Of a DNA stretch of 64,000 nt, positions 9,023-18,520 are shown one piece after another. The stretch spans positions 18,697 through 82,696 of the forward strand of contig NZ_JACJPY010000011.1 in the NCBI RefSeq assembly GCF_014696345.1. The letters are read 5' to 3'. Position 1 is the stretch's first letter. Every line of letters starts with the position of its first letter. The notes below the pieces were generated by a model. That model worked only from the letters and a program-made list of their open reading frames with translations, did no database searches and was not told the origin of the DNA. Both the position numbers and the translations under genes were made by a program. This stretch comes from Pseudanabaena cinerea FACHB-1277. GTDB taxonomy: Bacteria > Cyanobacteriota > Cyanobacteriia > Pseudanabaenales > Pseudanabaenaceae.

Positions 9023-9874
9023 CTAATCTTGGGCTTCCGCAATGACTTCCTGTGAATTGGTATCAGGCAGGCGGCGGCGCATGGCATAGAGCCAAACTAA
9101 CCCGATGCTCCCTGCGGCGATCGCCACTAGACTTACAATTTGTGCCGTCCGCAAAGAGCCGACCATCAAACTATCAGTGCGAAGCCCTTCGATCCAAAAT
9201 CTGCCGATGCTATAGGCGATCGCATAGATCATCGTGATTGTACCTGCCCTTAGCTTGGGAAATCGCAAAAATGTAATCATCAAAATCGCAAATACGCCCA
9301 AATTCCAGAGAGATTCATATAAAAAAGTGGGATGAAAGTAAGCCTCATTAATCAAATCAGGGGGGCGGCGGTTAATGGGAATCAATAGTTTCCAAGGTAA
9401 ATCTGTGGGAGCGCCAAAGGCTTCAGAATTGAAGAAATTGCCCCAACGCCCGATCGCCTGTCCGAGAATTACCGCAGGCATAAAAATATCTGCCATCACC
9501 CATGTGGAAATTTTGTGGCGGCTGCAAAAAATAATAGCGGCGATCGTGCCACCAATAATTGCGCCATGAATGGCGATGCCCCCTTCCCAAATGGCAAAAG
9601 CCTTATGCCAAGGCTGACTTTGAAAGCGTTGCCACTCAAATAGGACATAGTATAGCCGCGCAAAGGGAATCGCGCCGACCACTAGCCAAATTGCCAGATC
9701 GCCGACCATTTCGGGGTCAACTTTGCGCCGCTTTGCCAGATTCTGTGCCAGGGTTGTCCCTAAGATAATTGCCGAAGCGATCAATAGTCCATACCAACGG
9801 ATCGACAATGGACCAATCTCAAAGGCGATCGGTCCTGGGGAAGTAAACTCAAAAGCAAGCGGCAACAAATTCAT
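9023..9874 (-). CDS. lgt: Prolipoprotein diacylglyceryl transferase
   Basis: Transfers diacylglycerol from phosphatidylglycerol to the lipobox cysteine of prolipoproteins in the plasma membrane. The Lgt signature is complete: [10 protein letters not shown] with the essential His, then [17 protein letters not shown] and [13 protein letters not shown], with seven predicted membrane helices. The ATG at 9872-9874 begins [22 protein letters not shown], which fits the family. A TTG further upstream at 9904 would add ten charged residues and is less likely. It is co-oriented with the downstream DUF2232 gene. Confidence 0.95.
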   Translation of the reverse strand: MNLLPLAFEFTSPGPIAFEIGPLSIRWYGLLIASAIILGTTLAQNLAKRRKVDPEMVGDLAIWLVVGAIPFARLYYVLFEWQRFQSQPWHKAFAIWEGGIAIHGAIIGGTIAAIIFCSRHKISTWVMADIFMPAVILGQAIGRWGNFFNSEAFGAPTDLPWKLLIPINRRPPDLINEAYFHPTFLYESLWNLGVFAILMITFLRFPKLRAGTITMIYAIAYSIGRFWIEGLRTDSLMVGSLRTAQIVSLVAIAAGSIGLVWLYAMRRRLPDTNSQEVIAEAQD

Positions 9875-9940
9875 CACTTTTTCTTTTTTTCCTATGGCGA
9901 TCAAATCAAACAGAAAGGTTAGTGCATTGCGCCAACCTCT

Positions 9941-11122
9941 CTAATGATATCTAATGCCTGCCTGTTTGAGCCTAGCGAGAGCTTCACCAAGGCGATCGCA
10001 ATCGGCAATCAGACTAATGCGGACATAACCTTCGCCGCCCTGACCAAAGGCACTACCAGGCGTGAAGACAACGCCCGTACTTTCTAATACCTTCAGAGCA
10101 AAGTCAGCCGAACTCATGCCACTGGGGACAGGAATCCATAAATACATAGTCGCATAGGTCTTGGGGATATCCCAACCCAATGCGCCCAAACCTGCAATCA
10201 AGAAATCACGGCGTTCTTTGTAGCGATCGCACACTTCTTCGAGATACTTGTCAGGCAGTTGCAAAGCGGTTTCTGCCGCAACTTGGATCGCTGAAAAAAT
10301 GCCATAGTCGAGGTTAGTCTTGAGGGTGCGTAAGCCTTGGATCACATGGCGATTGCCCACCACAAAGCCCACGCGCCAGCCTGCCATATTATAGGTTTTG
10401 GAGAGGGTATGAAACTCCACGCCCACATCCTTGCCCCCTTCGATCTCTAACAAGCTGGTAGGGACATAGCCATCAAAGGCAAGCTCCGCATAACAGAGAT
10501 CATGGACAAGCAGAATTTCGTATTTCTTGGCAAAGGCAACCACTTCCTCAAAAAATTCACGGGGGGCGATCGCACCTGTGGGGTTGGCGGGATAGTTGAA
10601 GTACATTACCTTGGCGCGTTTGGCGATGTCTTCAGGAATCCCCTTGAGATCAATCAGCCAATTATTTTCGGCGGTGAGAATCATCTCATAGATTTCACCA
10701 CCCGCCAGTAAGGGCCCACGAAAATGGGCGGGATAGGCGGGGCTAGGCACAAGGACGACATCCCCAGGATTGATATAGGCGATCGCCAAATGCCCTAGCC
10801 CTTCCTTAGAGCCAATCAATGGCAGCGCCTCACCCTCTGGGTCAAGCTGCACGTTATAGCGGCGATGATACCAGTCAGTAATGGCACGGCGAAAACTGGC
10901 AGTACCTTCAAAGGGCGGATAGCCGTGATTTTTTGGGTTTTGCAAAGCCGCGATCGCCGAATCGATCACAGGTTGCGGGGTCGGGCCATCGGGATTACCC
11001 ATACCGAGGTCAATTAAATCTAAACCTTGCTCCTTCGCTCGCAACTTCAACTCATCCAAGCGGGCAAACACATATTGAGGGAGTTTTTCTAGTCTCTGAG
11101 CAGGTTTGAGCCAAGTTTTCAT
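9941..11122 (-). CDS. Class I/II PLP-dependent aminotransferase (LL-DAP/alanine aminotransferase-like)
   Basis: Fold-type I aminotransferase of 393 residues. It shows the N-terminal DLGMGNPDGPTPQPVI, the cofactor region NYPANPTGAIA, the DLCYAELAFDG loop, and the Schiff-base lysine in HTLSKTYNMAGWRVGF. Cyanobacterial homologues are variously named aspartate, alanine (AlaC-like) or LL-diaminopimelate aminotransferase; the sequence alone does not fix the substrate. An upstream ATG at 11185 would add 21 residues (MAFMAIASLVKTLNLYACKIP) unlike the family, so the ATG at 11120-11122 (MKTWLKPAQRLEKLP) is preferred. Confidence 0.9.
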   Translation of the reverse strand: MKTWLKPAQRLEKLPQYVFARLDELKLRAKEQGLDLIDLGMGNPDGPTPQPVIDSAIAALQNPKNHGYPPFEGTASFRRAITDWYHRRYNVQLDPEGEALPLIGSKEGLGHLAIAYINPGDVVLVPSPAYPAHFRGPLLAGGEIYEMILTAENNWLIDLKGIPEDIAKRAKVMYFNYPANPTGAIAPREFFEEVVAFAKKYEILLVHDLCYAELAFDGYVPTSLLEIEGGKDVGVEFHTLSKTYNMAGWRVGFVVGNRHVIQGLRTLKTNLDYGIFSAIQVAAETALQLPDKYLEEVCDRYKERRDFLIAGLGALGWDIPKTYATMYLWIPVPSGMSSADFALKVLESTGVVFTPGSAFGQGGEGYVRISLIADCDRLGEALARLKQAGIRYH

Positions 11123-11194
11123 CGGTATTTTGCAAGCGTATAGGTTTAGTGTCTTCACAAGACTGGCAATAGCCATAAAAGCCATAGAGATTCA

Positions 11195-11215
11195 ATCTTA
11201 CAGTGCTTTGCGCCC
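11195..11215 (-). repeat. Dispersed AGCGCAAAGCGCTGTA-type repeat, copy 3
   Basis: On the minus strand it reads GGGCGCAAAGCACTGTAAG. It lies between the divergent aminotransferase gene and ndhD. Confidence 0.6.
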
Positions 11216-11407
11216 AAATCAAACTCAATAATTTTGGGAAAGTATTGCTTCAACGCACTTTCACCGCCTTTCACTGGGAAGGAGGCAAATCATAGCTAGA
11301 AATCAATGATATTCATTAGTACAATGAGTATTTATAGATGAATATCCATCTAAAGCCTAATATATCAAGCTAGGTATAGATTCTGCTCTATTTTGATGAT
11401 TTGATAA

Positions 11408-11450
11408 ATTGTTAACTTTTATGTCGAAAGACTTAATACAAGTTAACAAT
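11408..11450. promoter_or_regulatory. Inverted repeat upstream of ndhD (candidate operator)
   Basis: Perfect 11-bp arms ATTGTTAACTT (11408-11418) and AAGTTAACAAT (11440-11450). Each arm contains GTTAAC, and the two centres are 32 bp apart, about three helical turns. The repeat ends 43 bp before the ndhD start codon, and a TACAAT hexamer at 11458-11463 could be a -10 box. The remaining 11123-11493 spacer holds a dispersed repeat and no gene. A regulatory role is inferred from position and symmetry only. Confidence 0.45.
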
Positions 11451-11493
11451 TTCTTCATACAATAATAAAAAAGAGTAAGTATTTATCCTCATC

Positions 11494-13113
11494 ATGTCTG
11501 TTGCAGAGTTCCCTTGGCTTACCGCGATTCTCCTGTTTCCCCTAATTGCCGCCTGTGCAATTCCCGTCATTCCTGATAAGTACGGCAAAAATGTGCGCTC
11601 CTACGCGATCGCCGTGGCTTTTACAGAACTGTCCCTGATGATCTACGCATTTTGGCAGCAATACAATTGGCAAGTGCCAACACTTCAGATGGCGGAGAGC
11701 TATCCCTGGATTCCTCAGCTAGGTTTAAATTGGGCAGTGGCGGTTGATGGTTTATCCATGCCCCTGATTGTATTGACAGGTTTAATCACCACCTTAGCGA
11801 TTTTTGCGGCGGGAAATGTTCAGCAAAAGCCCAGACTGTTTTACTTCTTGATGCTATGCCTTTACAGCGCTCAGATTGGTGTATTTGCGGCGCAAGATTT
11901 ATTGCTATTTTTCTTCATGTGGGAATTGGAATTGATTCCCGTTTATTTGCTAATCGCGATTTGGGGGGGAAGCAAGCGACTCTATGCAGCGACAAAGTTT
12001 ATTTTATATACGGCGATCGGTTCGATTTTCATTTTGGTAGCTGGTTTGGCGATGGCTTTTTATGGTGATACCGTCACTTTCAATATGGCGGAAATGGGAC
12101 TGAAGCAATACCCGATCGCCTTTGAATTATTGGCCTATGCAGGTTTCTTAATTGCCTTTGGTGTGAAGCTGCCCATGTTCCCTTTGCATACATGGTTGCC
12201 CGATGCCCATGGTGAAGCTTCCGCACCCGTATCGATGGTTTTGGCAGGCGTACTATTAAAAATGGGTGGCTATGCGCTGATCCGTTTCAATATTGAAATG
12301 CTGCCCAATGCCCATGTTTATTTTGCGCCCCTATTGGCAGTATTAGGTGTAGTTGGCATTGTTTACGGCGCGATCGCTGCCTTTGGTCAACAACATCTCA
12401 AGCGCCGTCTTGCCTATTCTTCCATTTCCCACATGGGTTTTATTTTAGTGGGCTTAGCCTCCTTCAATGCCCTTGGCGTTAGTGGCGCAGTATTGCAAAT
12501 GCTGTCCCACGGGTTAATTGCCGCCGCCCTCTTCTTCCTTGCTGGTGTCACTTACGATCGCACCCATACTTTAATGATGGATGAAATGGGCGGTATTGCC
12601 AAATCCATGCCCAAAGCATTCGCCCTAATGACCGCCGCCGCGATGGCATCCCTTGCCTTACCAGGGATGAGTGGCTTTGTAAGTGAGTTGCAGGTATTTC
12701 TTGGAATTACCACTAGTGATGTTTATTCTGCCAATTTCAAAACTGTCATGGTGGCGATCGCTGCCTTTGGCGTAATCATCACGCCTATCTATTTACTCTC
12801 CACCCTGCGCCAAGTGTTCTATGGCAAACCTAATCCCACCTTGCACCTTGAGCAGGTTAGTTCATATTTCACCGATGCCAATCCCCGTGAAGTATTTATC
12901 GCTGCCTGTTTGATCGTGCCGATTGTGGCGATCGGGCTATATCCTAAGCTGGCTACTCAAACCTATGATGTCAAAACCGTAGCTGTCACCGAGCAAGCAA
13001 GGGATGCCTTTAGTACTGTTGCTCAAGCCCATCCCACTCTATATTCGGCGGGTTGGGTTGCCCCCAAGTTGCCAAGTTCGCCATCCCCAACTTTGTTGGG
13101 CATCGTTGAATAA
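11494..13113 (+). CDS. ndhD: NAD(P)H-quinone oxidoreductase subunit 4 (NdhD)
   Basis: Proton-pumping membrane subunit of the cyanobacterial NDH-1 complex in the thylakoid. The 539 residues contain about fourteen helices. The antiporter-like core is evident: [19 protein letters not shown] with the key glutamate, [43 protein letters not shown] with the conserved lysine and histidine, and [18 protein letters not shown]. It stands alone without ndhF next to it. Respiratory (NdhD1) and CO2-uptake forms are not separated with certainty here, but the motifs are closer to NdhD1. Confidence 0.94.
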   Translation: MSVAEFPWLTAILLFPLIAACAIPVIPDKYGKNVRSYAIAVAFTELSLMIYAFWQQYNWQVPTLQMAESYPWIPQLGLNWAVAVDGLSMPLIVLTGLITTLAIFAAGNVQQKPRLFYFLMLCLYSAQIGVFAAQDLLLFFFMWELELIPVYLLIAIWGGSKRLYAATKFILYTAIGSIFILVAGLAMAFYGDTVTFNMAEMGLKQYPIAFELLAYAGFLIAFGVKLPMFPLHTWLPDAHGEASAPVSMVLAGVLLKMGGYALIRFNIEMLPNAHVYFAPLLAVLGVVGIVYGAIAAFGQQHLKRRLAYSSISHMGFILVGLASFNALGVSGAVLQMLSHGLIAAALFFLAGVTYDRTHTLMMDEMGGIAKSMPKAFALMTAAAMASLALPGMSGFVSELQVFLGITTSDVYSANFKTVMVAIAAFGVIITPIYLLSTLRQVFYGKPNPTLHLEQVSSYFTDANPREVFIAACLIVPIVAIGLYPKLATQTYDVKTVAVTEQARDAFSTVAQAHPTLYSAGWVAPKLPSSPSPTLLGIVE

Positions 13114-13216
13114 TGATCGGGATTTTAAACCCAAGTCTGCGGCGATTCGATAAAATGAGTTCAGCGCTAATGAAGACTGTAATTTTATCGCGATCGCCCC
13201 TTTAATTTCCCCGTTC

Positions 13217-14473
13217 ATGATTTTACAAAAATGGCTCTCGGTAGTTGGTATTGGTGAAGATGGTCTAGCAGGATTGAACGCGATCGGGCGATCGCTAATT
13301 GAGCAAGCAGAAATCATTTTTGGGGGCGATCGCCATTTAGCAATGTTGCAGGATCTTGATTCGAGCCATCGGCAAGGGCAACAACTGCGGCTAGCTTGGC
13401 AAGCTCCCATCGAAAAATCTGTTGCACAAATCCTGAGCTATCGAGGTAAGCGGGTTTGTGTGTTGGCAAGTGGTGATCCTCTATGGTTTGGCATCGGCAC
13501 AACCCTATTGAAAAAGATTGCCATCGCCGAAATAACCATTTTGCCATCACCCTCCACATTTAGTTGGATTTGTGCGCGTTTGGGTTGGACACTCAATGAA
13601 GTAGAAACCCTGAGCCTATGTGGTCGCTCAGCCGCCCTCATCCAAACTTACATCTACCCCAACGCCAAGCTTTTAATTCTCAGCGCCAACCATAAGACTC
13701 CGCAAATCGTGGCAAATACACTCTGCGATCGCCACTTTAGCAACAGTAAAATCACTGTGTTTGAACATCTCAATGGGGTTAAAGAGCGCATCGTTACGAC
13801 TACGGCAATGGAACTAGAGCATCTTGGCGCATTTGCCGATCTCAATGCGATCGCTGTGGAATGTGTGGCAAGCTTTGAGACAAGCACCGAAGCAGTATTG
13901 GCGGCAAAAACGCGATCGCGTATGGCAGGGCTACCCGATAGCGCTTATCACCATGATGGACAGCTAACTAAGCGCGAAGTCCGTGCTGTCACCCTATCCT
14001 CCCTTGCCCCCAATGCTGGTGAAATGCTGTGGGATGTGGGTGCTGGCTGTGGCTCGATCGCCATTGAATGGATGCGAAGTCATCCCCGTTGCCAAGCGAT
14101 CGCCATTGAGAAGTCGCGTACCCATTTCATTACAGAAAATGCGATCGCCCTCGGCACACCTAATTTGCAAATCATCGCAGGACAAGCTCCCGATGTCTTG
14201 CAAGGTTTGCCCACCCCTGATGCCATATTTATCGGCGGTGGCGCAACCACGACAGGCTTAATGGATATTTGTTGGCAAAGTCTGCGATCTCAGGGGCGGA
14301 TAGTGGCGAATGTTGTCACTCTGGAAGGCGAGCAGCAATTATGGCAATGGCAACAAAAATATGGTGGTACACTTACCCAAATAGCCATTAGCCGTGCAGA
14401 AGCGATCGGTTCATTTTTAGGATGGAAGCCAATGCGACCTGTTACGCAATGGCAGGTTATTAAGCTTGTTTAG
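13217..14473 (+). CDS. cbiET: Bifunctional precorrin-6Y C5,15-methyltransferase / decarboxylase (CbiE-CbiT fusion)
   Basis: Cobalamin ring methyltransferase and decarboxylase of 418 residues. The CbiE half (about residues 5-205) has VVGIGEDGLAGLNAIGRSLI, the FGGDRHLAML stretch and VLASGDPLWFGIGTTLL, as in tetrapyrrole methylases. The CbiT half starts at SAYHHDGQLTKREVRAVTLS and carries the SAM loop LWDVGAGCGSIAIEWMR plus PDAIFIGGGA. CobN, a cobaltochelatase-type subunit, is encoded at 49-53 kb, so the window holds two corrinoid-pathway genes that are not clustered. Confidence 0.93.
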   Translation: MILQKWLSVVGIGEDGLAGLNAIGRSLIEQAEIIFGGDRHLAMLQDLDSSHRQGQQLRLAWQAPIEKSVAQILSYRGKRVCVLASGDPLWFGIGTTLLKKIAIAEITILPSPSTFSWICARLGWTLNEVETLSLCGRSAALIQTYIYPNAKLLILSANHKTPQIVANTLCDRHFSNSKITVFEHLNGVKERIVTTTAMELEHLGAFADLNAIAVECVASFETSTEAVLAAKTRSRMAGLPDSAYHHDGQLTKREVRAVTLSSLAPNAGEMLWDVGAGCGSIAIEWMRSHPRCQAIAIEKSRTHFITENAIALGTPNLQIIAGQAPDVLQGLPTPDAIFIGGGATTTGLMDICWQSLRSQGRIVANVVTLEGEQQLWQWQQKYGGTLTQIAISRAEAIGSFLGWKPMRPVTQWQVIKLV

Positions 14474-14515
14474 CGTGAGAGACTTCTCAAACAAGCTCTA
14501 GAAAAAATATAAATT

Positions 14516-16189
14516 ATGTCCAATATCCAGACTTTACCGCTTGAAGTTGTGCATCTCATCGCCGCAGGGGAGGTGATTGACTCGCTGGCGGCTGTCGTGC
14601 GGGAGCTTGCGGAAAATGCGATCGATGCTCAAGCTAATCGGATTGTGGTTAACGTTTGGACAGATTCCCTGTCGATGCAGGTTAGCGATAATGGTTGTGG
14701 CATGGCGATCGCCGATCTTATGCAAGCCGCCACACCTCACTCCACCAGCAAAATTAGTAATGCGGCAGATTTGCGCCAAATCCGTAGTCTTGGCTTTCGC
14801 GGTGAAGCCCTCTATAGTCTTGCCCAGCTTGCCGATCTGAGTATTTGTAGTCGTCCCAAATTAGAGCCTGTGGGCTATCAGGCGCATTACGATCAATCAG
14901 GCGCAGTTAATGAACGTCCAAAAGTAATCGCGATCGCCACAGGGACAGTCGTTACAGTTAAACAGCTTTTCAAACGCTATCCCAATCGCCAACAGTCACT
15001 GCCTAGTGCCGCGCAGCAAATTCGTAAAGTCCAGTTACAGGTGCAGCATATGGCGATCGCCCATCCGCACATTAGTTGGCAGATCTATTTAGATGATCGC
15101 GATTGGCTCTCGATTTGGGCAGGGGCAAATGTTAGCGAGATTTTGCCGCAAATTGTCAATTCTATTCAGCCCTACGATTTATTGTATAAACACTTTGACT
15201 TCTTCCCTAACCACTCTCTTCATCAGAACCCTGAAACGCAGATAGAGAATCAGAGAGAGTCTATTACCATTACCCTCGGCTTACCCAGTCGCATCTCTCG
15301 CCCTCGCCTTGATTGGCTCAAAATCATTCTCAATGGTCGCGTAATTAATTTCCCTGAACTAGAGCAAATAATTTTAGCTAGTTTAGAGAGAACCTTGCCG
15401 CGCAATCGCTTCCCCATCTGTATTGTGCAGTTAGATCTTCCCTGCGATCGCATCGATTGGAATCGACATCCTGCCAAAACTGAAGCATATATTCAAGACT
15501 TAGCGGCATTGCAAAGTCGACTTAAGGAATGCTTAGCGGAAATGCTGAAAATACCCAATACACCTGTCACCTATACCAATGCCACTAATGAGCTATTAAG
15601 AGCCGCCGAGCGCAAAACTGCCTATCTAGTTCCTGCAAAACGTGAGAATTTCAATCAATCTCATCCTTCCATCAAAGCGATCGCCCAAGTATTGCGGACT
15701 TATATTTTGGCAGAACATGCAGGGGGGCTTTGGTTAGTGGAACAGCACGTTGCCCATGAAAGGGTAATTTTTGAGCGCATTGAAGCCCAATGGCAGGTGG
15801 TTGAAATTGAGCAGCCAATTTTGTTGAAAAACTTAGATGATGATGGTGTGGCAAGGTTGCAAGCGCTGGGGCTAGAGGTTGTCGCTTTTGGAACGCAGAT
15901 TTGGGCGGTGCGATCGCTGCCTGAAATATTGGTTGGGCATAGAGATTGCGAATTGATCCTACGAGAGATGAGTCAACAGGATGATCCCACCCTAGCGAGA
16001 GCTACCGCCGCTTGCCGCAGTGCCATTCGCAATGGTGAAGTTTTAGATCTCGCAACGATGGGCGATCTGCTTAGCCAATGGCAACAAACCCGCAATCCCC
16101 ATACCTGTCCCCACGGTCGTCCCATTTGCCTAGCGATCGATCAAACCGATCTTGCCAAATTTTTTCACCGCAATTGGCTAATCAAATAA
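14516..16189 (+). CDS. mutL: DNA mismatch repair protein MutL
   Basis: GHKL ATPase of mismatch repair, 557 residues. ATPase motifs: AVVRELAENAIDAQA (Mg-binding Glu and Asn), VSDNGCGM, and SLGFRGEALYSL with the conserved GFRGEAL. The C-terminal domain keeps the layout of endonuclease-type MutL: the metal motif reads EQHVAHERVIFE (residues 409-420) where the consensus is DQHA(X2)E(X4)E, with ACRSAIRNG and CPHGRP following. The first Asp is thus replaced by Glu. The gene follows cbiET by 42 bp on the same strand and may be co-transcribed. Confidence 0.93.
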   Translation: MSNIQTLPLEVVHLIAAGEVIDSLAAVVRELAENAIDAQANRIVVNVWTDSLSMQVSDNGCGMAIADLMQAATPHSTSKISNAADLRQIRSLGFRGEALYSLAQLADLSICSRPKLEPVGYQAHYDQSGAVNERPKVIAIATGTVVTVKQLFKRYPNRQQSLPSAAQQIRKVQLQVQHMAIAHPHISWQIYLDDRDWLSIWAGANVSEILPQIVNSIQPYDLLYKHFDFFPNHSLHQNPETQIENQRESITITLGLPSRISRPRLDWLKIILNGRVINFPELEQIILASLERTLPRNRFPICIVQLDLPCDRIDWNRHPAKTEAYIQDLAALQSRLKECLAEMLKIPNTPVTYTNATNELLRAAERKTAYLVPAKRENFNQSHPSIKAIAQVLRTYILAEHAGGLWLVEQHVAHERVIFERIEAQWQVVEIEQPILLKNLDDDGVARLQALGLEVVAFGTQIWAVRSLPEILVGHRDCELILREMSQQDDPTLARATAACRSAIRNGEVLDLATMGDLLSQWQQTRNPHTCPHGRPICLAIDQTDLAKFFHRNWLIK

Positions 16190-16230
16190 ACAGATCAAAG
16201 AAACTAACTAAAGATAATCTCCAGCAGCAT

Positions 16231-17085
16231 TCAAGCATTTAACAGCAATTGGTATAGATCAGGACGGCGATCGCGAAAGAATCCGAAGGAAGCTCGATTT
16301 AGCCTAACAATATCCAAATCAAACTCAGCCGTAATTACTCCCTCTTCTATATCGTTGAGCTCTGCCACCTTATCACCACGCTGATCAGCAATAAACGAAT
16401 GTCCATAAAAAGTTTGACTGCCCTCCAAGCCAATGCGATTAGCTGCCGCCACAGGGATCACATTGCTCACCGCATGACCGATCATCGCCCTTTGCCAAGG
16501 ATCTTTAGTGTTTAAATTTGGCTCCTCTGGCTCTGACCCGATCGCCGTTGGATAAAGCAAAATTTCTGCACCCATCAGCACCATTGCCCGCGCACATTCA
16601 GGAAACCATTGATCCCAGCAAATTCCTACACCAATCTTGCCAAATGTGGTATCCCAAACCCTAAAGCCCGTATCGCCATTGCGGAAGTAGAACTTCTCTT
16701 CATAACCAGGTCCATCGGGAATATGACTTTTGCGATATACACCTAACATTGCACCATCGGCATTAATCATTGCCAAACTGTTGTAATAAACCTGACCCGA
16801 TCGCTCAAAAAAAGAAACAGGAATCACCACCTTCAATGCCTGTGCCAACTGTTGAAAATGGGCAATTGTCGGATGATCGGCAACAGGATAAGCCCAATCG
16901 AAGAAGCGATCGCGCTCCTCGCGACAAAAATAAGCACCTTCAAATAGTTCTGGTGGCAAGATCACCTGCGCTCCTTGATGCGCTGCCTTGCTCACCAATT
17001 CCGAGATTTTAGCAACATTTGTCGCCCTATCCGCATTTAGAAATGCCTGAATTACGGCAATCTTGACAGTCTTAGATGATGGCAT
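16231..17085 (-). CDS. aguB: N-carbamoylputrescine amidase
   Basis: Nitrilase-superfamily hydrolase that converts N-carbamoylputrescine to putrescine, CO2 and ammonia in the arginine decarboxylase/agmatine route to polyamines. The Glu-Lys-Cys triad is visible in PPELFEGAYF, KSHIPDGPGYEEKFYF and GVGICWDQWFPECAR. PTAIGSEP and WQRAMIGHAVSNVIPV match AguB rather than other nitrilase branches. The length, 284 residues, is normal. Agmatine deiminase is not encoded nearby. Confidence 0.94.
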   Translation of the reverse strand: MPSSKTVKIAVIQAFLNADRATNVAKISELVSKAAHQGAQVILPPELFEGAYFCREERDRFFDWAYPVADHPTIAHFQQLAQALKVVIPVSFFERSGQVYYNSLAMINADGAMLGVYRKSHIPDGPGYEEKFYFRNGDTGFRVWDTTFGKIGVGICWDQWFPECARAMVLMGAEILLYPTAIGSEPEEPNLNTKDPWQRAMIGHAVSNVIPVAAANRIGLEGSQTFYGHSFIADQRGDKVAELNDIEEGVITAEFDLDIVRLNRASFGFFRDRRPDLYQLLLNA

Positions 17086-17089
17086 CAGT

Positions 17090-17112
17090 ACTTACAGCGC
17101 TTTGCGCTGACA
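17090..17112 (-). repeat. Dispersed AGCGCAAAGCGCTGTA-type repeat, copy 4 (closest to consensus)
   Basis: On the minus strand it reads CAGCGCAAAGCGCTGTAAG, with the perfect core hairpin AGCGC-AAA-GCGCT. It starts 5 bp upstream of the aguB start codon. Confidence 0.75.
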
Positions 17113-17290
17113 TAAAGCTCAAGTTTTGCATACATCAAGTTTTGCATAAATAGGGCTGTACCTTATTTGCTCAAAATTAATTTTCCCCATTAATTTTCCC
17201 CATTAATGTTGGCAAGTTACAAAGCAATCTTTACAAGCTACAGACAAGCTACATACAAGCTACAATTGTCTCATTGCCTAGCTGTCAGCC

Positions 17291-17521
17291 ATGAAGCAAC
17301 TAGTAATTATCCTAATTCAACTTTACCGCATCCTAATTTCACCATTATTTCCGCCCAGATGTCGTTTTCAGCCGACTTGCTCCCAATATGCTCTCACGGC
17401 GATCGAGCGATTTGGACTCATTACAGGCGGCACAATGGCAACTAAACGAATCCTACGCTGCCATCCTTGGCACATCGGTGGCTATGATCCAGTGCCACAA
17501 AACTCTCAAGAAGAAGTGTAA
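17291..17521 (+). CDS. yidD: Membrane protein insertion efficiency factor YidD
   Basis: Small protein (76 residues) of the YidD/HlyA-like family that helps YidC insert membrane proteins. The N-terminal amphipathic helix [20 protein letters not shown] is followed by the invariant [11 protein letters not shown], then [15 protein letters not shown], the typical ending. The partners rnpA and yidC are not nearby, so the gene stands alone. The ATG at 17291 fits the family N-terminus. Confidence 0.93.
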   Translation: MKQLVIILIQLYRILISPLFPPRCRFQPTCSQYALTAIERFGLITGGTMATKRILRCHPWHIGGYDPVPQNSQEEV

Positions 17522-17571
17522 GAGATGGCTTAGCCATGTCTTAAAAAACGTTTAGGAATTACTTTCTGCGG

Positions 17572-18030
17572 TCAAAGGTTTTCATTCTCATTAAATTTCC
17601 CGATCGTTAATAAGCCTGTTGCCAATGAACCCATATAGGCTAATAGGAATCCGAAAAAAGCATCTTCCACGGCTTGCCAATGCGGTGCATTGCTAAATCC
17701 AGTTCTCGGTACATCAGTCAATATAACTTGCAGGTTTGAGTAACATCTAGAACCCTGTTTGAATCCATAACAATTGGCGGGAGAAACTAATAAGGTAGCG
17801 AGTTGCAAGGACAAAACCATACCGAATATCCAATATTTAATATGTCTGAACTGATATTTTTTACGCCGATTTTGCCAGCTAGCAACCCAACATATCAGCA
17901 GGATAATTCCATAGAATGGCATTAGTAAAAATAGATAGAAAATCCAGCCAGCGATCGTATTGGAAACCACTAAAAACAGAATGCAGCTTACAACAATATA
18001 GACTGTGAGGAGCAAAGCAAATTTGATCAT
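17572..18030 (-). CDS. Hypothetical four-helix membrane protein
   Basis: A 152-residue protein I do not recognise. There are four hydrophobic segments: two near the N-terminus (FALLLTVYIVVSCILFLVV, IFYLFLLMPFYGIILLICWV), one after a basic linker RRKKYQFRHIK (GMVLSLQLATLLVS), and one near the C-terminus (FFGFLLAYMGSLATGLLTI). A loop with two cysteines (CYGFKQGSRCYS) lies between the third and fourth. Its ATG overlaps the larC stop codon (ATGA), implying translational coupling and perhaps a link to nickel-pincer cofactor metabolism; that link is inferred from position only. Confidence 0.65.
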   Translation of the reverse strand: MIKFALLLTVYIVVSCILFLVVSNTIAGWIFYLFLLMPFYGIILLICWVASWQNRRKKYQFRHIKYWIFGMVLSLQLATLLVSPANCYGFKQGSRCYSNLQVILTDVPRTGFSNAPHWQAVEDAFFGFLLAYMGSLATGLLTIGKFNENENL

Positions 18031-18503
18031 GGTTTTATGGGAAGTTGGAATGCAGCTTTTACAGACTCTTGGATCATGCTTAAAGGCAGATTATGCGATC
18101 GCGCTAATTTGGCACAGTCTTCATATTCAGGCTGCACCGTGCAGAAACCATTACGCCAGGCAATTTTGACCCTAGCATTACCATATTCGGTGGTCACTTC
18201 CTGAAGTTCACGCTGGAGGATTTGCCGCTCTTGCTGACGCACCCGAATGCCTAGGGTGCTAGTTTCTTGAAAGAGAATCTGTTCGCAAATAGCTTGGCGA
18301 TCGCAGGGACAAATCACCGTAATTAAGATGCCATGACGTGATTTTTTCATGGTAATTGCTTGGGTATAGACATCCAGCGCCCCCTGTGATAGCAACTGCT
18401 CCATAGTGTAGGCGATCGCTTGGGCGGTCATATCATCCACCTGTGTCTCCAAAATACTAATCACTTCGGAGGTGGGTGCAAATTCTGAATCTTCCCAAAT
18501 CAA
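18027..18503 (-). CDS. larC: LarC C-terminal part (LarC2), reached by -1 frameshift from LarC1
   Basis: Second part of the nickel-inserting enzyme of lactate-racemase cofactor synthesis. The frame is open from 18536 down to the stop at 18027. Within it the family sequence runs SLALQAADLIWEDSEFAPTS, then ISILETQVDDMTAQAIAYTMEQLLSQGALDV, the typical LarC C-domain start. The TTG at 18501-18503 is a poor start codon that falls inside conserved sequence. The continuous protein is restored by a -1 shift on the A9 run at 18527-18535. Its stop overlaps the start of the next gene. Confidence 0.8.
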   Translation of the reverse strand: MIWEDSEFAPTSEVISILETQVDDMTAQAIAYTMEQLLSQGALDVYTQAITMKKSRHGILITVICPCDRQAICEQILFQETSTLGIRVRQQERQILQRELQEVTTEYGNARVKIAWRNGFCTVQPEYEDCAKLARSHNLPLSMIQESVKAAFQLPIKP

Positions 18504-18520
18504 ATCAGCAGCTTGCAGAG

